Notes under the pieces: generated by a model
The model's input: only the letters and a program-made list of their open reading frames with translations
What the model was told of the DNA's origin: nothing
Databases searched by the model: none
From: Gammaproteobacteria bacterium
GTDB taxonomy: Bacteria > Pseudomonadota > Gammaproteobacteria > Pseudomonadales > Cellvibrionaceae
Length of the DNA: 64,000 nucleotides
Assembly (NCBI GenBank): GCA_004172865.1
Contig: SEBV01000007.1
Location: forward strand, 1-64,000
Direction of reading: 5' to 3'
Position numbers and translations under genes: made by a program
Shown here: positions 46,482-55,210 of the stretch, in pieces
How positions within the stretch are numbered: position 1 is the stretch's first letter
Layout of the letters: each line of letters opens with the position of its first letter

Positions 46482-46691
46482 GTGCCTAAAAAAGCTTATC
46501 CATTACGTATTAATGAACAAGTACTCGCTGCGCTGCAGCGCTGGGCGGATGACGATTTACGCAGCTTAAATGCGCAAATCGAATATGTGTTGCGTGAGGC
46601 ATTGGTGAAAAGTGGGCGAGTGAAATTGGTGCAGAAAGTTGTAACGAATATTGAACATTTAGATGATGCATCTGAATTGGAAGATGAATAA
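46482..46691 (+). CDS. Arc-like ribbon-helix-helix protein
   Basis: 69 aa with GTG start. YPLRINEQVLAALQRWADDD is the beta strand and first helix, and SLNAQIEYVLREAL the second helix, as in Arc/MetJ-type DNA-binding proteins. It follows the SPFH gene by 28 bp. No toxin gene is beside it, so it is not a normal antitoxin; it may regulate its own operon. Confidence 0.85.
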   Translation: MPKKAYPLRINEQVLAALQRWADDDLRSLNAQIEYVLREALVKSGRVKLVQKVVTNIEHLDDASELEDE

Positions 46692-46705
46692 AGAGGAGTT
46701 GATCT

Positions 46706-46882
46706 ATGCGCTGGGAATATAAAACGATAAGCGTAAGGCGTAATTTTTTAACCGGTGCAATCAATGCTAAAGAGTTGGAATTAGATTTAAATGCATTGGG
46801 GCGAGAAGGTTGGGAGTTGGTTTGTGTAAATCAAAGTAATGTACACAGTGCTGTAGCTGTTTTAAAAAGATCCAAGCCGTAA
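46706..46882 (+). CDS. DUF4177 small protein
   Basis: 58 aa, beginning MRWEYKTISVRR and containing the family's LNALGREGWELV motif. The function is unknown. A strong GAGGAG lies at 46693-46698. Third and last gene of the SPFH trio, 14 bp after the ribbon-helix-helix gene; too short to be picked up easily by gene finders. Confidence 0.85.
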   Translation: MRWEYKTISVRRNFLTGAINAKELELDLNALGREGWELVCVNQSNVHSAVAVLKRSKP

Positions 46883-46884
46883 AC

Positions 46885-46912
46885 AAAAAACGCAGCCTAG
46901 GCTGCGTTTTTT
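46885..46912. terminator. Bidirectional terminator between DUF4177 and gntR-type genes
   Basis: AAAAAACGCAGCC and GGCTGCGTTTTTT form a 13-bp perfect stem with a 2-base centre, giving T-runs on both strands. It starts two bases after the DUF4177 stop and ends 13 bases before the convergent GntR gene's stop. Confidence 0.92.
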
Positions 46913-46925
46913 GTATCGAATAATT

Positions 46926-47633
46926 TTAAACAAAATATTCCGGGTGTTCTTGTGGAATTATTTTCAATACGTTGTAAACGTCTTTCAAGTGCGTGCTCAT
47001 AGCTTTTGCCGCTTTTTCTGGTACGCCAGATTTAATCGCTTTAATAATTGCAGTATGTTGCGCTAACACGCGTTTAAATTGATCTTGTTCTTGCAAACTT
47101 AAACAGCGCACGCGATCCATGTGAGCTTTTTCTGCTTCAATCACCTGCGCAACGCGCGCGTATTTTGTGTGGTTGGCAAGTAACTGGTGAAAATTGTCGT
47201 CCAATTTTTGGAAAGCCAGCGGATCGTTATCATCAGCAGCCGCTTTTTGCTCGACAATAATTTTTTCACCTTCAGCGATAATCTCATCAGTCACATTTTC
47301 AGCAAGATAAGACACTACTGATACTTCAATTGCCTCGCGAATAAAACGTGACTCCAAAATTTTGGTCATGCTGAACTTGGTTACATAGGTGCCGCGTTGT
47401 GGCAAAACTTCAACAAAACCTATATTGGCGAGCTGTATAAGCGCTTCGCGAACCGGTGTGCGGCTAACGCCAAATTGATTTGCGAGTGATGTTTCTGAAA
47501 TCATTTGGCCGGGCAGTAAATCCAGGCTGATGATGGCGTCGCGTACGAAACCAAAAATTTGAATGGCCGTGGGGCGATCAAAAGACAAGCCCTTAGCGTC
47601 TGCACGCAAGGTGATGAGTGGCTGTTTAGCCAT
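46926..47633 (-). CDS. GntR-family transcriptional regulator, FCD subfamily
   Basis: 235 aa. The start is placed at ATG 47633 (MAKQPLIT), seven bases after GGAG; a frame from 47660 has no such site. N-terminal winged helix (SETSLANQFGVSRTPVREAL, about 45-64), then the all-helical FCD ligand-binding domain, which senses carboxylates or sugar acids in known members and carries metal-binding His (DDNFHQLL, AQHTAIIKAI). The neighbour ydiJ oxidises D-2-hydroxyglutarate, so this may be its regulator. TAGT-N2-ACAA motifs near 47872 and 48178 fit an FCD operator. Confidence 0.9.
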   Translation of the reverse strand: MAKQPLITLRADAKGLSFDRPTAIQIFGFVRDAIISLDLLPGQMISETSLANQFGVSRTPVREALIQLANIGFVEVLPQRGTYVTKFSMTKILESRFIREAIEVSVVSYLAENVTDEIIAEGEKIIVEQKAAADDNDPLAFQKLDDNFHQLLANHTKYARVAQVIEAEKAHMDRVRCLSLQEQDQFKRVLAQHTAIIKAIKSGVPEKAAKAMSTHLKDVYNVLKIIPQEHPEYFV

Positions 47634-47862
47634 GAGTATCTCCAATGTGTTCGATGACACTGTGAAGGTCAGCGACGTTTGTACCGATTAGTTAGGCACT
47701 GGTGGGCCTTGTTTTGTAATAATTTTAAGGATTTGATGCTAATGGGTTCGCTATAAAAAGTACACAGTTTTGCCATGTGCGTCGTGGCGTTTAACAACAT
47801 AAATATAAATGAAGCATCTAATTGAGTTGATTATTGCTTCGTCAATATTGCGAAGTAACGCA

Positions 47863-47891
47863 TTGACGCACTAGTGTACAAGATATAATAT
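47863..47891 (+). promoter_or_regulatory. Promoter with overlapping GntR-type operator
   Basis: TTGACG at 47863-47868 and TAATAT at 47886-47891, 17 bp apart (TATAAT at 47884-47889 with 15 bp is an alternative). The motif TAGTGTACAA (47872-47881) lies between the two hexamers, where a bound regulator would block polymerase. Confidence 0.4.
47872..47881. promoter_or_regulatory. FCD/GntR-type operator candidate TAGTGTACAA
   Basis: Fits TNGT-N2-ACNA; shares GTGTACAA with the palindrome at 187-198. It is 239 bp upstream of the GntR start on the minus strand and inside the proposed plus-strand promoter. Confidence 0.4.
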
Positions 47892-47897
47892 ATAGTC

Positions 47898-48062
47898 AAA
47901 TTAACAATAACTATAATTTTACACTCTTGTAAGACGGGAATTTTCAGTTTGAGTTTCGCGGTTATAAGTTTTGTTGATGTATCGGCTAATCCTTGCGCTC
48001 GTTATAGTGATATCCAGTGTGTTTGACCCTTTACTAGCGAAGTTTCTTCGCTAGTTTTTTAT
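47898..48062 (+). ncRNA. Candidate small RNA between gntR and ydiJ
   Basis: About 165 nt from a predicted start just after the -10 at 47886-47891 to a good terminator at 48033-48062. No coding capacity with a ribosome binding site was found. The family is not known. Its promoter overlaps a GntR-type motif, so its level may follow the same metabolite as ydiJ. Confidence 0.35.
48033..48062 (+). terminator. Terminator of the first candidate small RNA
   Basis: ACTAGCGAAG and CTTCGCTAGT close a TTT loop, a 10-bp perfect stem, followed by T residues on the plus strand only. Confidence 0.85.
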
Positions 48063-48177
48063 TTAAATAGGGCTGCTATCGATTTCTTGTGATGTTTTGC
48101 TTGAGCCGCGCAGATAAACATTTATCAATCTGCGTTAAGTTGGGTAAACAGATTATGCAAAATGGCAATTTACTTAC

Positions 48178-48187
48178 TAGTATACAA
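48178..48187. promoter_or_regulatory. Second FCD/GntR-type operator candidate TAGTATACAA
   Basis: Same TNGT-N2-ACNA pattern as at 47872-47881. It lies about 75 bp before a second plus-strand terminator. The -10-like TATACA at 48181-48186 overlaps it, although no good -35 is visible. Confidence 0.3.
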
Positions 48188-48237
48188 CTTAGTAGTTCAT
48201 GTGCCTTCCGCTCTGGATTTTAAGTTTCCAGTTATTT

Positions 48238-48262
48238 AGCCCCGCTTTCGGGGCTTTTTTTT
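48238..48262 (+). terminator. Second plus-strand terminator before the ydiJ 3' end
   Basis: AGCCCCG and CGGGGCT close a 4-nt loop, followed by eight T on the plus strand. On the minus strand, which carries ydiJ, the hairpin is preceded by A residues and has no T-run after it, so it does not serve ydiJ well. Confidence 0.8.
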
Positions 48263-48267
48263 GTCTG

Positions 48268-51200
48268 CTATTTACGTTGGGCTAGTAACACTTGAAGTGG
48301 GTGGGGTAGGGTAACTTTATCGATACGTTTGGTTTGGCTGCGGCAAGAATACCCGGTAGCCGTTAACTTGCCTGAATTGGTAGGATTATTAACAACATCA
48401 CTCCATGATAGTTGATAAATTTTTCTGGAGGTTTCTACGTTTGCAGCTTCGTGACCAAACGTGCCGGACATTCCGCAGCAGCCGGTTTCAATAACTTTTA
48501 GCGTTTGGCCCAATTGTGAGAATACGATTTGCCAATCCTTCACCGAGCTAACCGCGTTGGTTTTTTCGGTGCAATGTGCAAGTAACGAATATTCCCCAGC
48601 ACGAAAACGCTCTTTGTTGTTTGCCAAAATATCTTTTTGATTAACAAGCCACTCCTGAATCAACAGAACTTTAGGTGCGTGCTCGCCCAATACTTTTTGA
48701 TATTCGCTGCGATAGGAGAGTGTCATTGCAGGGTCAAGTCCAACCAGCGGAATGCCGGATGAGGCCAAACCGTTTAGCAAAGTCGCATTGGTATCCGCCG
48801 CTTTAGCAAAGGCTTTTAGAAAGCCGTGCACTTGCAATGGTTTTCCATTGGGCCTGAAGGGCGCGACGAACGGAATAAATCCCAACGCTTGCAACGTTTT
48901 TAACGAATCTAACACCACAGGTGTTTCAAAATAGCTGGTAAATGCATCCTGCACAAAAATGACAGCTTTGGTTTTTTGTTCGGCATTTAAGCGGGAGATA
49001 TTTTCGAGCGTCGCCCATTGAATATTGAGTTTATTAAATTCAGTTTGTAAATTTATGCCCGTTAGCAATGGACTGTCGACCATACCTGCAACTTTTGCCA
49101 TCAGGCTTTGCATAAATTTGGGTTTCATTGCGGCGTTATACAACCACGGAGCTCGCGCAAGCGTCGGAATCATAAATTCGAGGCCGCCAATAAAATAATC
49201 CTTAAGCGGGCGCAAATAACGGCTGTAATAAAGCTCCAAAAATTTACTGCGGAACTCTGGTACGTCCACTTTTATAGGACATTGGCCAACGCAAGATTTA
49301 CACGCAAGGCAACCCATCATGGATTCATGTACTTCGTGGGAAAAATCATACTCACCATTGCGTTTGCCGATGCTATTGCTGATTCGTGCAGGTAGCGAAA
49401 CTAAAAAATTACTTTGCCTCACTTTTTTAGTTTCATCGAGCGCGTTGACGCCGCGATCACTCAATTGTTTCAGCCACTCACGCATCAATGATGCACGGCC
49501 TTTAGGCGATTGCACGCGGTTGCGCGTGCCTTTCCATGAGGGGCACATTGCATCATTTGGGTTCCAGTTATAGCAAAGACCATTGCCGTTGCAATGCATA
49601 CCTTCGCTGTAACCTTCCCAAACTTTTACAGGTATTTTGCGATCTGTTTGGCCGCGTGTAGGCACGCCATCAATTTTTAATAATTCAATATTTGCAGTTG
49701 GTGTAGCAATTTTTCCTGGGTTTAATTGATTGTGCGGATCAAAACCCGCTTTGATGCGTTGTAATTGCGGGTAAAGTTCACCGAAGAATTTAGGCGCATA
49801 TTCCGAGCGCACGCCTTTACCGTGTTCGCCCCAAAGGAGGCCGTTATATTTATGCGTGAGTTCTGCCACTCTGTCGCTAATTACGCGAACGAGTTTTTCC
49901 TGCTCGGGATCTTTCATATCTATTGCCGGGCGCACGTGTAAGACGCCCGCGTCTACATGGCCGAACATACCGTAGGCTAAATTATTTTCATCCAGTAATT
50001 GACGAAACTCAAAAATAAAATCAGCAAGATTTTCTGGCGGTACCGCAGTGTCTTCAACAAAGGGAATAGGGCGTGCTTCGCCCGCAGCGCCACCTAAAAG
50101 ACCAACTGCTTTTTTACGCATTCCCCAAATTTTATTAACAGATTCATTGCCCCAAGCGGTTGAATAACTAATACGGACATTGTTTTCTTTTTGTGCATCT
50201 GCATCCAGCTGATCGGTAAATTTTTTCACCGTAGCATTTAATTCGGATTCGTCGTGGGCGGTGTATTCCACAAGGTTAATCCCCTGAATTTTTTCACCAC
50301 TCGCGGGCGCAGGAAAAAATTCGGCAACATTGTGCCAGACGATGTCTTTCATCGCCAAATTTAACACTTTGGAATCGACTGTCTCAATCGACGTTGGCTC
50401 AGCTTTCATCAATTCAGTCGCATCGCGAAGTGCTGCGTTGAAATCGCGATAATTAACGTTGATCAGCGCGCTGAATTTTGGAACAACTAACAAATTAATT
50501 TTGGCTTCTACAATAAAGCCAAGCGTGCCTTCGCTGCCGCACAAGATATTGTTGAGGTTAAAACGATTTTGTTCATCGCGAATATGTGCGAGGTCATAAC
50601 CAGTCAGGCAGCGATTTAGTTTTGGAAATTTTTCAGCGATTAAATCTGAGTGCTCGCGTTGAATGCTATCCACCAGTTTATGAACCTGGCCGACGCGATC
50701 TGTTCGCGTGGTGATATTTTCAAGCTCTTCATCATTAATGGCGTGGGAAAGCCATTCGCTGCCGTCAAGCAGAATAGTTTTCAATTCGAGTACGTGATCG
50801 CGCGTTTTGCCATAGCGACAAGAACCCTGGCCTGATGCATCGGTATTAATCATGCCGCCGATGGTGGCGCGGTTGCTGGTGGAAAGTTCAGGTGCGAAAA
50901 ATAATCCGTAGGGTTTAATGGCGGCGTTAAGTTGATCTTTCACAACGCCGCATTGCACGCGAACCCAACGCTCTTCAGCATTGATCTCCAAAATTTTATT
51001 CATGTATTTTGAAGTATCTACCACTAAGCCATCGGTTAAGGATTGACCATTGGTGCCAGTGCCGCCACCGCGTGGGCTGAGCACAATGTCGGTAAATTCC
51101 GGCTGCTGGCTGAGTTTTATAACTCGCACCAAATCTGCAGTATCTTTCGGGTAGATAACGCCTTGTGGCAATACCTGATAAATAGAGTTGTCAGTCGCAA

Positions 51201-51321
51201 GCACGGTTCGGGTGGCGTAATCAGGGTTCAAATCGCCGCCAAAGCCGCTCGTGCGCAGCCGCTCAATAAATGACAAATAAAGGGTTTGAACGGGGGACGT
51301 GCGGTCAATGCGTGGAATCAT
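48268..51321 (-). CDS. ydiJ: D-2-hydroxyglutarate dehydrogenase, YdiJ type
   Basis: 1017 aa, nearly the same length as E. coli YdiJ. N-terminal FAD-binding domain of the vanillyl-alcohol/GlcD type (LSPRGGGTGTNGQSLTDG), the FAD-linked oxidase C-terminal domain, then Fe-S parts with GCLACKSCVGQCPIKVDVPEF as a [4Fe-4S] site and a CCG domain (ETGCCGMSGTFG). YdiJ-type enzymes oxidise D-2-hydroxyglutarate produced by SerA side activity; serA lies in the same window at 13763. The GntR gene follows downstream on the same strand after the small-RNA gap. Other FAD/Fe-S lactate or glycolate oxidases are less likely because of the length match. Confidence 0.9.
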   Translation of the reverse strand: MIPRIDRTSPVQTLYLSFIERLRTSGFGGDLNPDYATRTVLATDNSIYQVLPQGVIYPKDTADLVRVIKLSQQPEFTDIVLSPRGGGTGTNGQSLTDGLVVDTSKYMNKILEINAEERWVRVQCGVVKDQLNAAIKPYGLFFAPELSTSNRATIGGMINTDASGQGSCRYGKTRDHVLELKTILLDGSEWLSHAINDEELENITTRTDRVGQVHKLVDSIQREHSDLIAEKFPKLNRCLTGYDLAHIRDEQNRFNLNNILCGSEGTLGFIVEAKINLLVVPKFSALINVNYRDFNAALRDATELMKAEPTSIETVDSKVLNLAMKDIVWHNVAEFFPAPASGEKIQGINLVEYTAHDESELNATVKKFTDQLDADAQKENNVRISYSTAWGNESVNKIWGMRKKAVGLLGGAAGEARPIPFVEDTAVPPENLADFIFEFRQLLDENNLAYGMFGHVDAGVLHVRPAIDMKDPEQEKLVRVISDRVAELTHKYNGLLWGEHGKGVRSEYAPKFFGELYPQLQRIKAGFDPHNQLNPGKIATPTANIELLKIDGVPTRGQTDRKIPVKVWEGYSEGMHCNGNGLCYNWNPNDAMCPSWKGTRNRVQSPKGRASLMREWLKQLSDRGVNALDETKKVRQSNFLVSLPARISNSIGKRNGEYDFSHEVHESMMGCLACKSCVGQCPIKVDVPEFRSKFLELYYSRYLRPLKDYFIGGLEFMIPTLARAPWLYNAAMKPKFMQSLMAKVAGMVDSPLLTGINLQTEFNKLNIQWATLENISRLNAEQKTKAVIFVQDAFTSYFETPVVLDSLKTLQALGFIPFVAPFRPNGKPLQVHGFLKAFAKAADTNATLLNGLASSGIPLVGLDPAMTLSYRSEYQKVLGEHAPKVLLIQEWLVNQKDILANNKERFRAGEYSLLAHCTEKTNAVSSVKDWQIVFSQLGQTLKVIETGCCGMSGTFGHEAANVETSRKIYQLSWSDVVNNPTNSGKLTATGYSCRSQTKRIDKVTLPHPLQVLLAQRK

Positions 51322-51758
51322 AGCAACTTCATCAATAAAAGAGGGCGGGCGCTTGGCAAAGCAGCTCTATACCGAGGTTAGATGGGCGTGCATTCTACCT
51401 TGTTGTACGCGTGGAGGCCACGAAACGATGAGGCTTATGGCCGCAGGTTCTACAGGTCGATTTGGGGGCGAAAACCCAAGTCTCAATATTGAGCAGTTCT
51501 TGTTATCAAGTTGGGCTAAAAGATGCATTCCAAACACCTGTTATGTTAGGGTGCGAAATCCATCGTTTGTAGTGAAATTGTCGCCGAAAATCGCTTTAGA
51601 TTTTGCGTTTCTGAATTTATTTTTTGGTTTCTCACACCAGTTTTTACATCGACTTTCAGATTGAAATTTCACGCCAATGCAGTGACTTATTCACTATGGA
51701 AAAAGCACTCAATACAATAACAATAGACATCATAACGAGCTATTAAGGAGAAGGACTT
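51322..51758. other. Divergent control region of ydiJ and P450 genes
   Basis: 437 bp, no gene supported. A 121-residue open frame runs through it from inside ydiJ but looks non-protein-like. Near the P450 gene there is an inverted repeat AGTGA-N5-TCACT at 51681-51695 that overlaps the -35 of the candidate promoter at 51690-51718. Confidence 0.45.
51690..51718 (+). promoter_or_regulatory. Candidate promoter of the P450-cytochrome operon
   Basis: TTCACT (51690-51695) and TACAAT (51713-51718), 17 bp apart, 40 bp before the P450 start. The -35 lies in the right arm of AGTGA-N5-TCACT, suggesting control by a DNA-binding protein. Confidence 0.35.
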
Positions 51759-53117
51759 ATGAATACTCAAACTAGCAGTACCAAAGATTATCTTGCCGAA
51801 TACGATAGCGCTGCCATTGCGGATAAATACCCGCTAGTGCGTCGCTGGATGATGACCGAACCGCTACCATTTTTTAAACAATTGCGCGCACAACGCCCCA
51901 TTTTGGTGACGCCGGGATGTGTTTTGGTGAGCAAATATGCTGATGTCATTGACCTGTTACAAATGCCCAAAATTTTTACCGTGGATTTGTACAAACCTAA
52001 AATGGGCGTAACGGCCACTGACCCCGGCTATTTAATGGCGCATGATGATGACGCCATTCACTACCGCGAAAAATCCTTGATGCAGGGCATGCTGAATCGC
52101 AATGATTTGCCGCGCATTCGAGCGCTTGTTGCTAAGGCAAGCAGTGACATTTTGGCTGAAGCCAATGGCAAGATTGATGTGGTTTATAACTACTGCCGCA
52201 CGGTTCCCGCAATTTTGGTGCAGGAATATTTTGGTTTGGGAAATATTGATAAAAAAGATTTGATCGAATGGTCGTTTTGGAATCAATACGATGTTTTTCA
52301 CAATCAGCCTTTCGATTTAAATTCACCCGAGCATGCGAAATACATCTCCGATAATCACGACCGCGTTACTGTTCTCCTCGCTAATTACATTAAGAAAGAG
52401 CTGGTTCATAAGTTAGCCTTGGTGAAGCTGGATCAAACCAAAAATTTATTTTTAATTGTCTGGCGCACGTTAAAATCACTGGGCTATTTAATTCAAGGCA
52501 AAAAAGCGCCTATTGTTAAAGACGATGTTTTCTCGCGCATGTTGCGCACCAGTTTTGCGAATCAAATAGAATTTGATTTGGTGCGTGTAGGTGTGAACGC
52601 TGGTGGTTTGTTGATTGGTGCAATCGAAACAACGTCGCAGGCGGTTTCGCAAGTGATTGAGTTTTTTATCAAACAACCAGAGTTGCTTGCCAAAGCAAAA
52701 GCTGCTGCACAACAAAGTGATTTAAAAGCGTTTGATAATATTGTTTGGGAAGCGTTGCGCTATGTGCCTATAAGCCCCTATATGTTTCGCCAGATGTCAG
52801 CCGATTATAGTTTGGCGAAAGGCACGGAATACGAAACTTTAATTCCTGCGAAAACCAATGTATTGGTGTTGACGCAATCGGCGATGTTTGATGATTTTGC
52901 AAATACCAATGCCGATGAGTTCAATCCTGACCGCACTTTTTATCACAACTTTAATTTCGGTTTCGGCCCCCATGATTGTTTGGGGAAATATGTCGGTATG
53001 GAAATGATTCCTGAAATGGTTCGTCAGGTATTGCTTCTTCCTAACTTGCATGAAACTGCTCCGGTTGATTATAAAAATGGGCCATTCCCGGAATCTTATC
53101 AGCTGGCGTGGGGCTAA
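51759..53117 (+). CDS. Cytochrome P450
   Basis: 452 aa, soluble (no anchor). The haem-ligand loop is FGFGPHDCLGK with Cys407; the I-helix oxygen-activation motif is GAIETTS; the K-helix E-x2-R is EALRYVP. All features of an active P450 are present. No ferredoxin or ferredoxin reductase gene is adjacent; the only redox neighbour is the dihaem cytochrome c gene 67 bp downstream. AAGGAG precedes the start. The substrate is unknown; the CYP family was not identified. Confidence 0.92.
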   Translation: MNTQTSSTKDYLAEYDSAAIADKYPLVRRWMMTEPLPFFKQLRAQRPILVTPGCVLVSKYADVIDLLQMPKIFTVDLYKPKMGVTATDPGYLMAHDDDAIHYREKSLMQGMLNRNDLPRIRALVAKASSDILAEANGKIDVVYNYCRTVPAILVQEYFGLGNIDKKDLIEWSFWNQYDVFHNQPFDLNSPEHAKYISDNHDRVTVLLANYIKKELVHKLALVKLDQTKNLFLIVWRTLKSLGYLIQGKKAPIVKDDVFSRMLRTSFANQIEFDLVRVGVNAGGLLIGAIETTSQAVSQVIEFFIKQPELLAKAKAAAQQSDLKAFDNIVWEALRYVPISPYMFRQMSADYSLAKGTEYETLIPAKTNVLVLTQSAMFDDFANTNADEFNPDRTFYHNFNFGFGPHDCLGKYVGMEMIPEMVRQVLLLPNLHETAPVDYKNGPFPESYQLAWG

Positions 53118-53183
53118 TATCGACGAGTGAATTAATTTTTAATTCTGTTAAATAGTCATCTAAAAAATTCAAAAGGACTGTGC

Positions 53184-55031
53184 ATGAAAAAATTGTTGTT
53201 GGGTGCGTTGGCACTTGTAGTTGTTGGCGCCGGAATATTTTTGTACGCCGCAGATGGAGGGTTTGGTAAACAACTGAGTGCACCAACTGGTAAATCATTT
53301 GTAAATGAGGTTCCCGAAAACTGGGAAACGCACAAACAAGCAAAAATGGCAGCGCGTGATGCGCACATTATTAAGCATCAAACTGCCTACAATCGCTTTG
53401 CAGATTTTGCTGAAAGCGAAAGTGATGGTTTGCCTTATATTATTTTAAAATTATTGCCAGTTATTGCGCCCGAATATTGGGGCGAGGGAGATGACTTTTT
53501 AAGTGTGATGGGTTTATTTTACGACGAACGTTTACCGGGAGCGCCAGTGCCGCGCGGAATGGGATTCAGCGGTTTGGCTCGAGAAAACCCTACGGGGAAT
53601 ATAGATTACGCTTCGTTTTCCTGTGGTGCATGCCATATCGGCAGAGTGCGTTTGGATGACGGTAAAATGTACTATCTGGATGGTGGCGCTAATTCAGAAT
53701 TTAATGTGGTGGGCTATCGTAAACGCGTTGTGCAAACAATCGATAAAATCGCAGGCGCTGAAACCGATCCCAAAAAACGCGCGGATCTTGTGATACAAAA
53801 AATCCTCACAACGCTTGATCAAGTTCACTCAACAAACCCATCTTATTTTTATAAAAATTTTACGTACGAAAACCGCAACTTTGATACGGCTTATGAGCAA
53901 GCGCAAATTGATTTATTCAAAAAAACTGCCAGCACAACTATTCCGCAATTTATAAACCACCATGAAAATGAATATCATGGCTGGGAAAAATTTGTTGATA
54001 AATATTATCAAGGTGCGCAGCCACAATTGTTAGATGGTTTGCCCGGTATGGAAGATGCGATTGGTTTTAATACTGTAAAGGCCAATGCAAATTTAAAACA
54101 AAATCCATTGACCAAACCTTTCGCATCGCTCGCGCTTCCGCCTAGTCACGGCGTTACCGATATTATGGCAGTGTGGGAACAGCACACGCACGATCCACTT
54201 TGGAACGCTGACAAAACTGACGTTATCGATGGTGGTGGGCAGTGGACTGGGCATATACCTTTGCCAATTTATAAAAACATCGCTGCGCAGTTAACCATTG
54301 GTTACGAAAATGTAGATGTACGTGTTTCTGCTTTTGCAGAAGAAGTGTTGGACAAAATGCCTGCCAGTGTTTATCCGTTTGATGTCGATGTAAATCTGGC
54401 GAAAAAAGGCCAGGCTTTATTCGCAGAAAACTGCGCTGCTTGTCATCAACCACACAACGGAAAAGTTTACCAAAACATAGGTACGGATATGGGCCGCGCG
54501 AAAATTGCCGGTGTGTTTGTAACCCTCGGTGCGATCAGCGGGTTCACGAGTGTGTGCGATGCTGACACGGTTGTACAAATGTATGGCAAAGACGTAAAAC
54601 CTTGCGCGGAATATAAAGGTGTTTCGCTGGAAGGCAAAAAATCTTTGGCTATGACGCCGCCTAAATTACATGAAGGTTACAACGCTTTACCGCTGGTAGG
54701 TTTGTGGGCGCAAGCGCCTTATTTGCACAACGGTTCTATTCCTACCCTGTATCATTTGCTAGTTCCTGGCGAACGCCCAGCCGTGTTTGTAAAAAGTCGA
54801 TTGGATTACGATAAAAAGCTAATCGGGTTTGCGTGGTCGGTTGATGATTCATCATCCAATAAATATGGACGTAAAAAAGAGGGATATATATTTGATACTC
54901 GGCTTGCGCCCGCAATGAATAATCAGGGTCACGATAAAGACATTCAGCAAGACGGTAAAACTTTCAAACTCAATTGGGCTGATGACAAAGAGGGTGCCTT
55001 TGCCATCATTGAATACTTGAAAACGCTGTAG
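53184..55031 (+). CDS. Dihaem c-type cytochrome, RoxA/LcpA-like
   Basis: 615 aa, exported (hydrophobic N-terminus about 4-22). Two haem-binding sites: Cys147-x2-Cys150-His151 in SCGACHIG and Cys417-x2-Cys420-His421 in NCAACHQP. The PLVGLWAQAPYLHNGS segment is a hallmark of RoxA-type rubber oxygenases and related dihaem cytochromes (RoxA has about 680 residues). Whether this one is an oxygenase or an electron carrier cannot be read from the sequence. It forms a two-gene unit with the P450 gene upstream (67 bp), which is unusual because the P450 is cytoplasmic and this protein periplasmic. Confidence 0.85.
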   Translation: MKKLLLGALALVVVGAGIFLYAADGGFGKQLSAPTGKSFVNEVPENWETHKQAKMAARDAHIIKHQTAYNRFADFAESESDGLPYIILKLLPVIAPEYWGEGDDFLSVMGLFYDERLPGAPVPRGMGFSGLARENPTGNIDYASFSCGACHIGRVRLDDGKMYYLDGGANSEFNVVGYRKRVVQTIDKIAGAETDPKKRADLVIQKILTTLDQVHSTNPSYFYKNFTYENRNFDTAYEQAQIDLFKKTASTTIPQFINHHENEYHGWEKFVDKYYQGAQPQLLDGLPGMEDAIGFNTVKANANLKQNPLTKPFASLALPPSHGVTDIMAVWEQHTHDPLWNADKTDVIDGGGQWTGHIPLPIYKNIAAQLTIGYENVDVRVSAFAEEVLDKMPASVYPFDVDVNLAKKGQALFAENCAACHQPHNGKVYQNIGTDMGRAKIAGVFVTLGAISGFTSVCDADTVVQMYGKDVKPCAEYKGVSLEGKKSLAMTPPKLHEGYNALPLVGLWAQAPYLHNGSIPTLYHLLVPGERPAVFVKSRLDYDKKLIGFAWSVDDSSSNKYGRKKEGYIFDTRLAPAMNNQGHDKDIQQDGKTFKLNWADDKEGAFAIIEYLKTL

Positions 55032-55210
55032 CTTTATTTGTAAAACAACGCAGCGATTAATTTCGCCAATCTGAGCAGCGGCTGCTTCTCCTGGGAAGTG
55101 GCCGTTTTCTTATTTGAATCACCATTTCTGTCGCTTTAAATAACTATTACAAATCTTCAGTGCTTCTAAGTGCACGCTAACTCTTCTCGTTAATAAATCT
55201 TATAGTCTGT

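Larger units (their letters stand above)
47634..48267. other. Gap between gntR and ydiJ genes with plus-strand RNA signals
   Basis: 634 bp with no minus-strand gene and no plausible open reading frame on the plus strand. It contains promoter-like hexamers at 47863-47891, two TAGT-N2-ACAA motifs (47872-47881 and 48178-48187) and two good plus-strand terminators (48033-48062 and 48238-48262). Since no plus-strand coding gene ends here, one or two small RNAs are likely. Confidence 0.5.

Noticed and set aside
51299-51664. Open frame of 121 codons over the ydiJ start and upstream gap
   Set aside because: No ribosome binding site, overlaps ydiJ antisense, and the translation is rich in Cys, Trp and Arg in a way that does not look like a protein.
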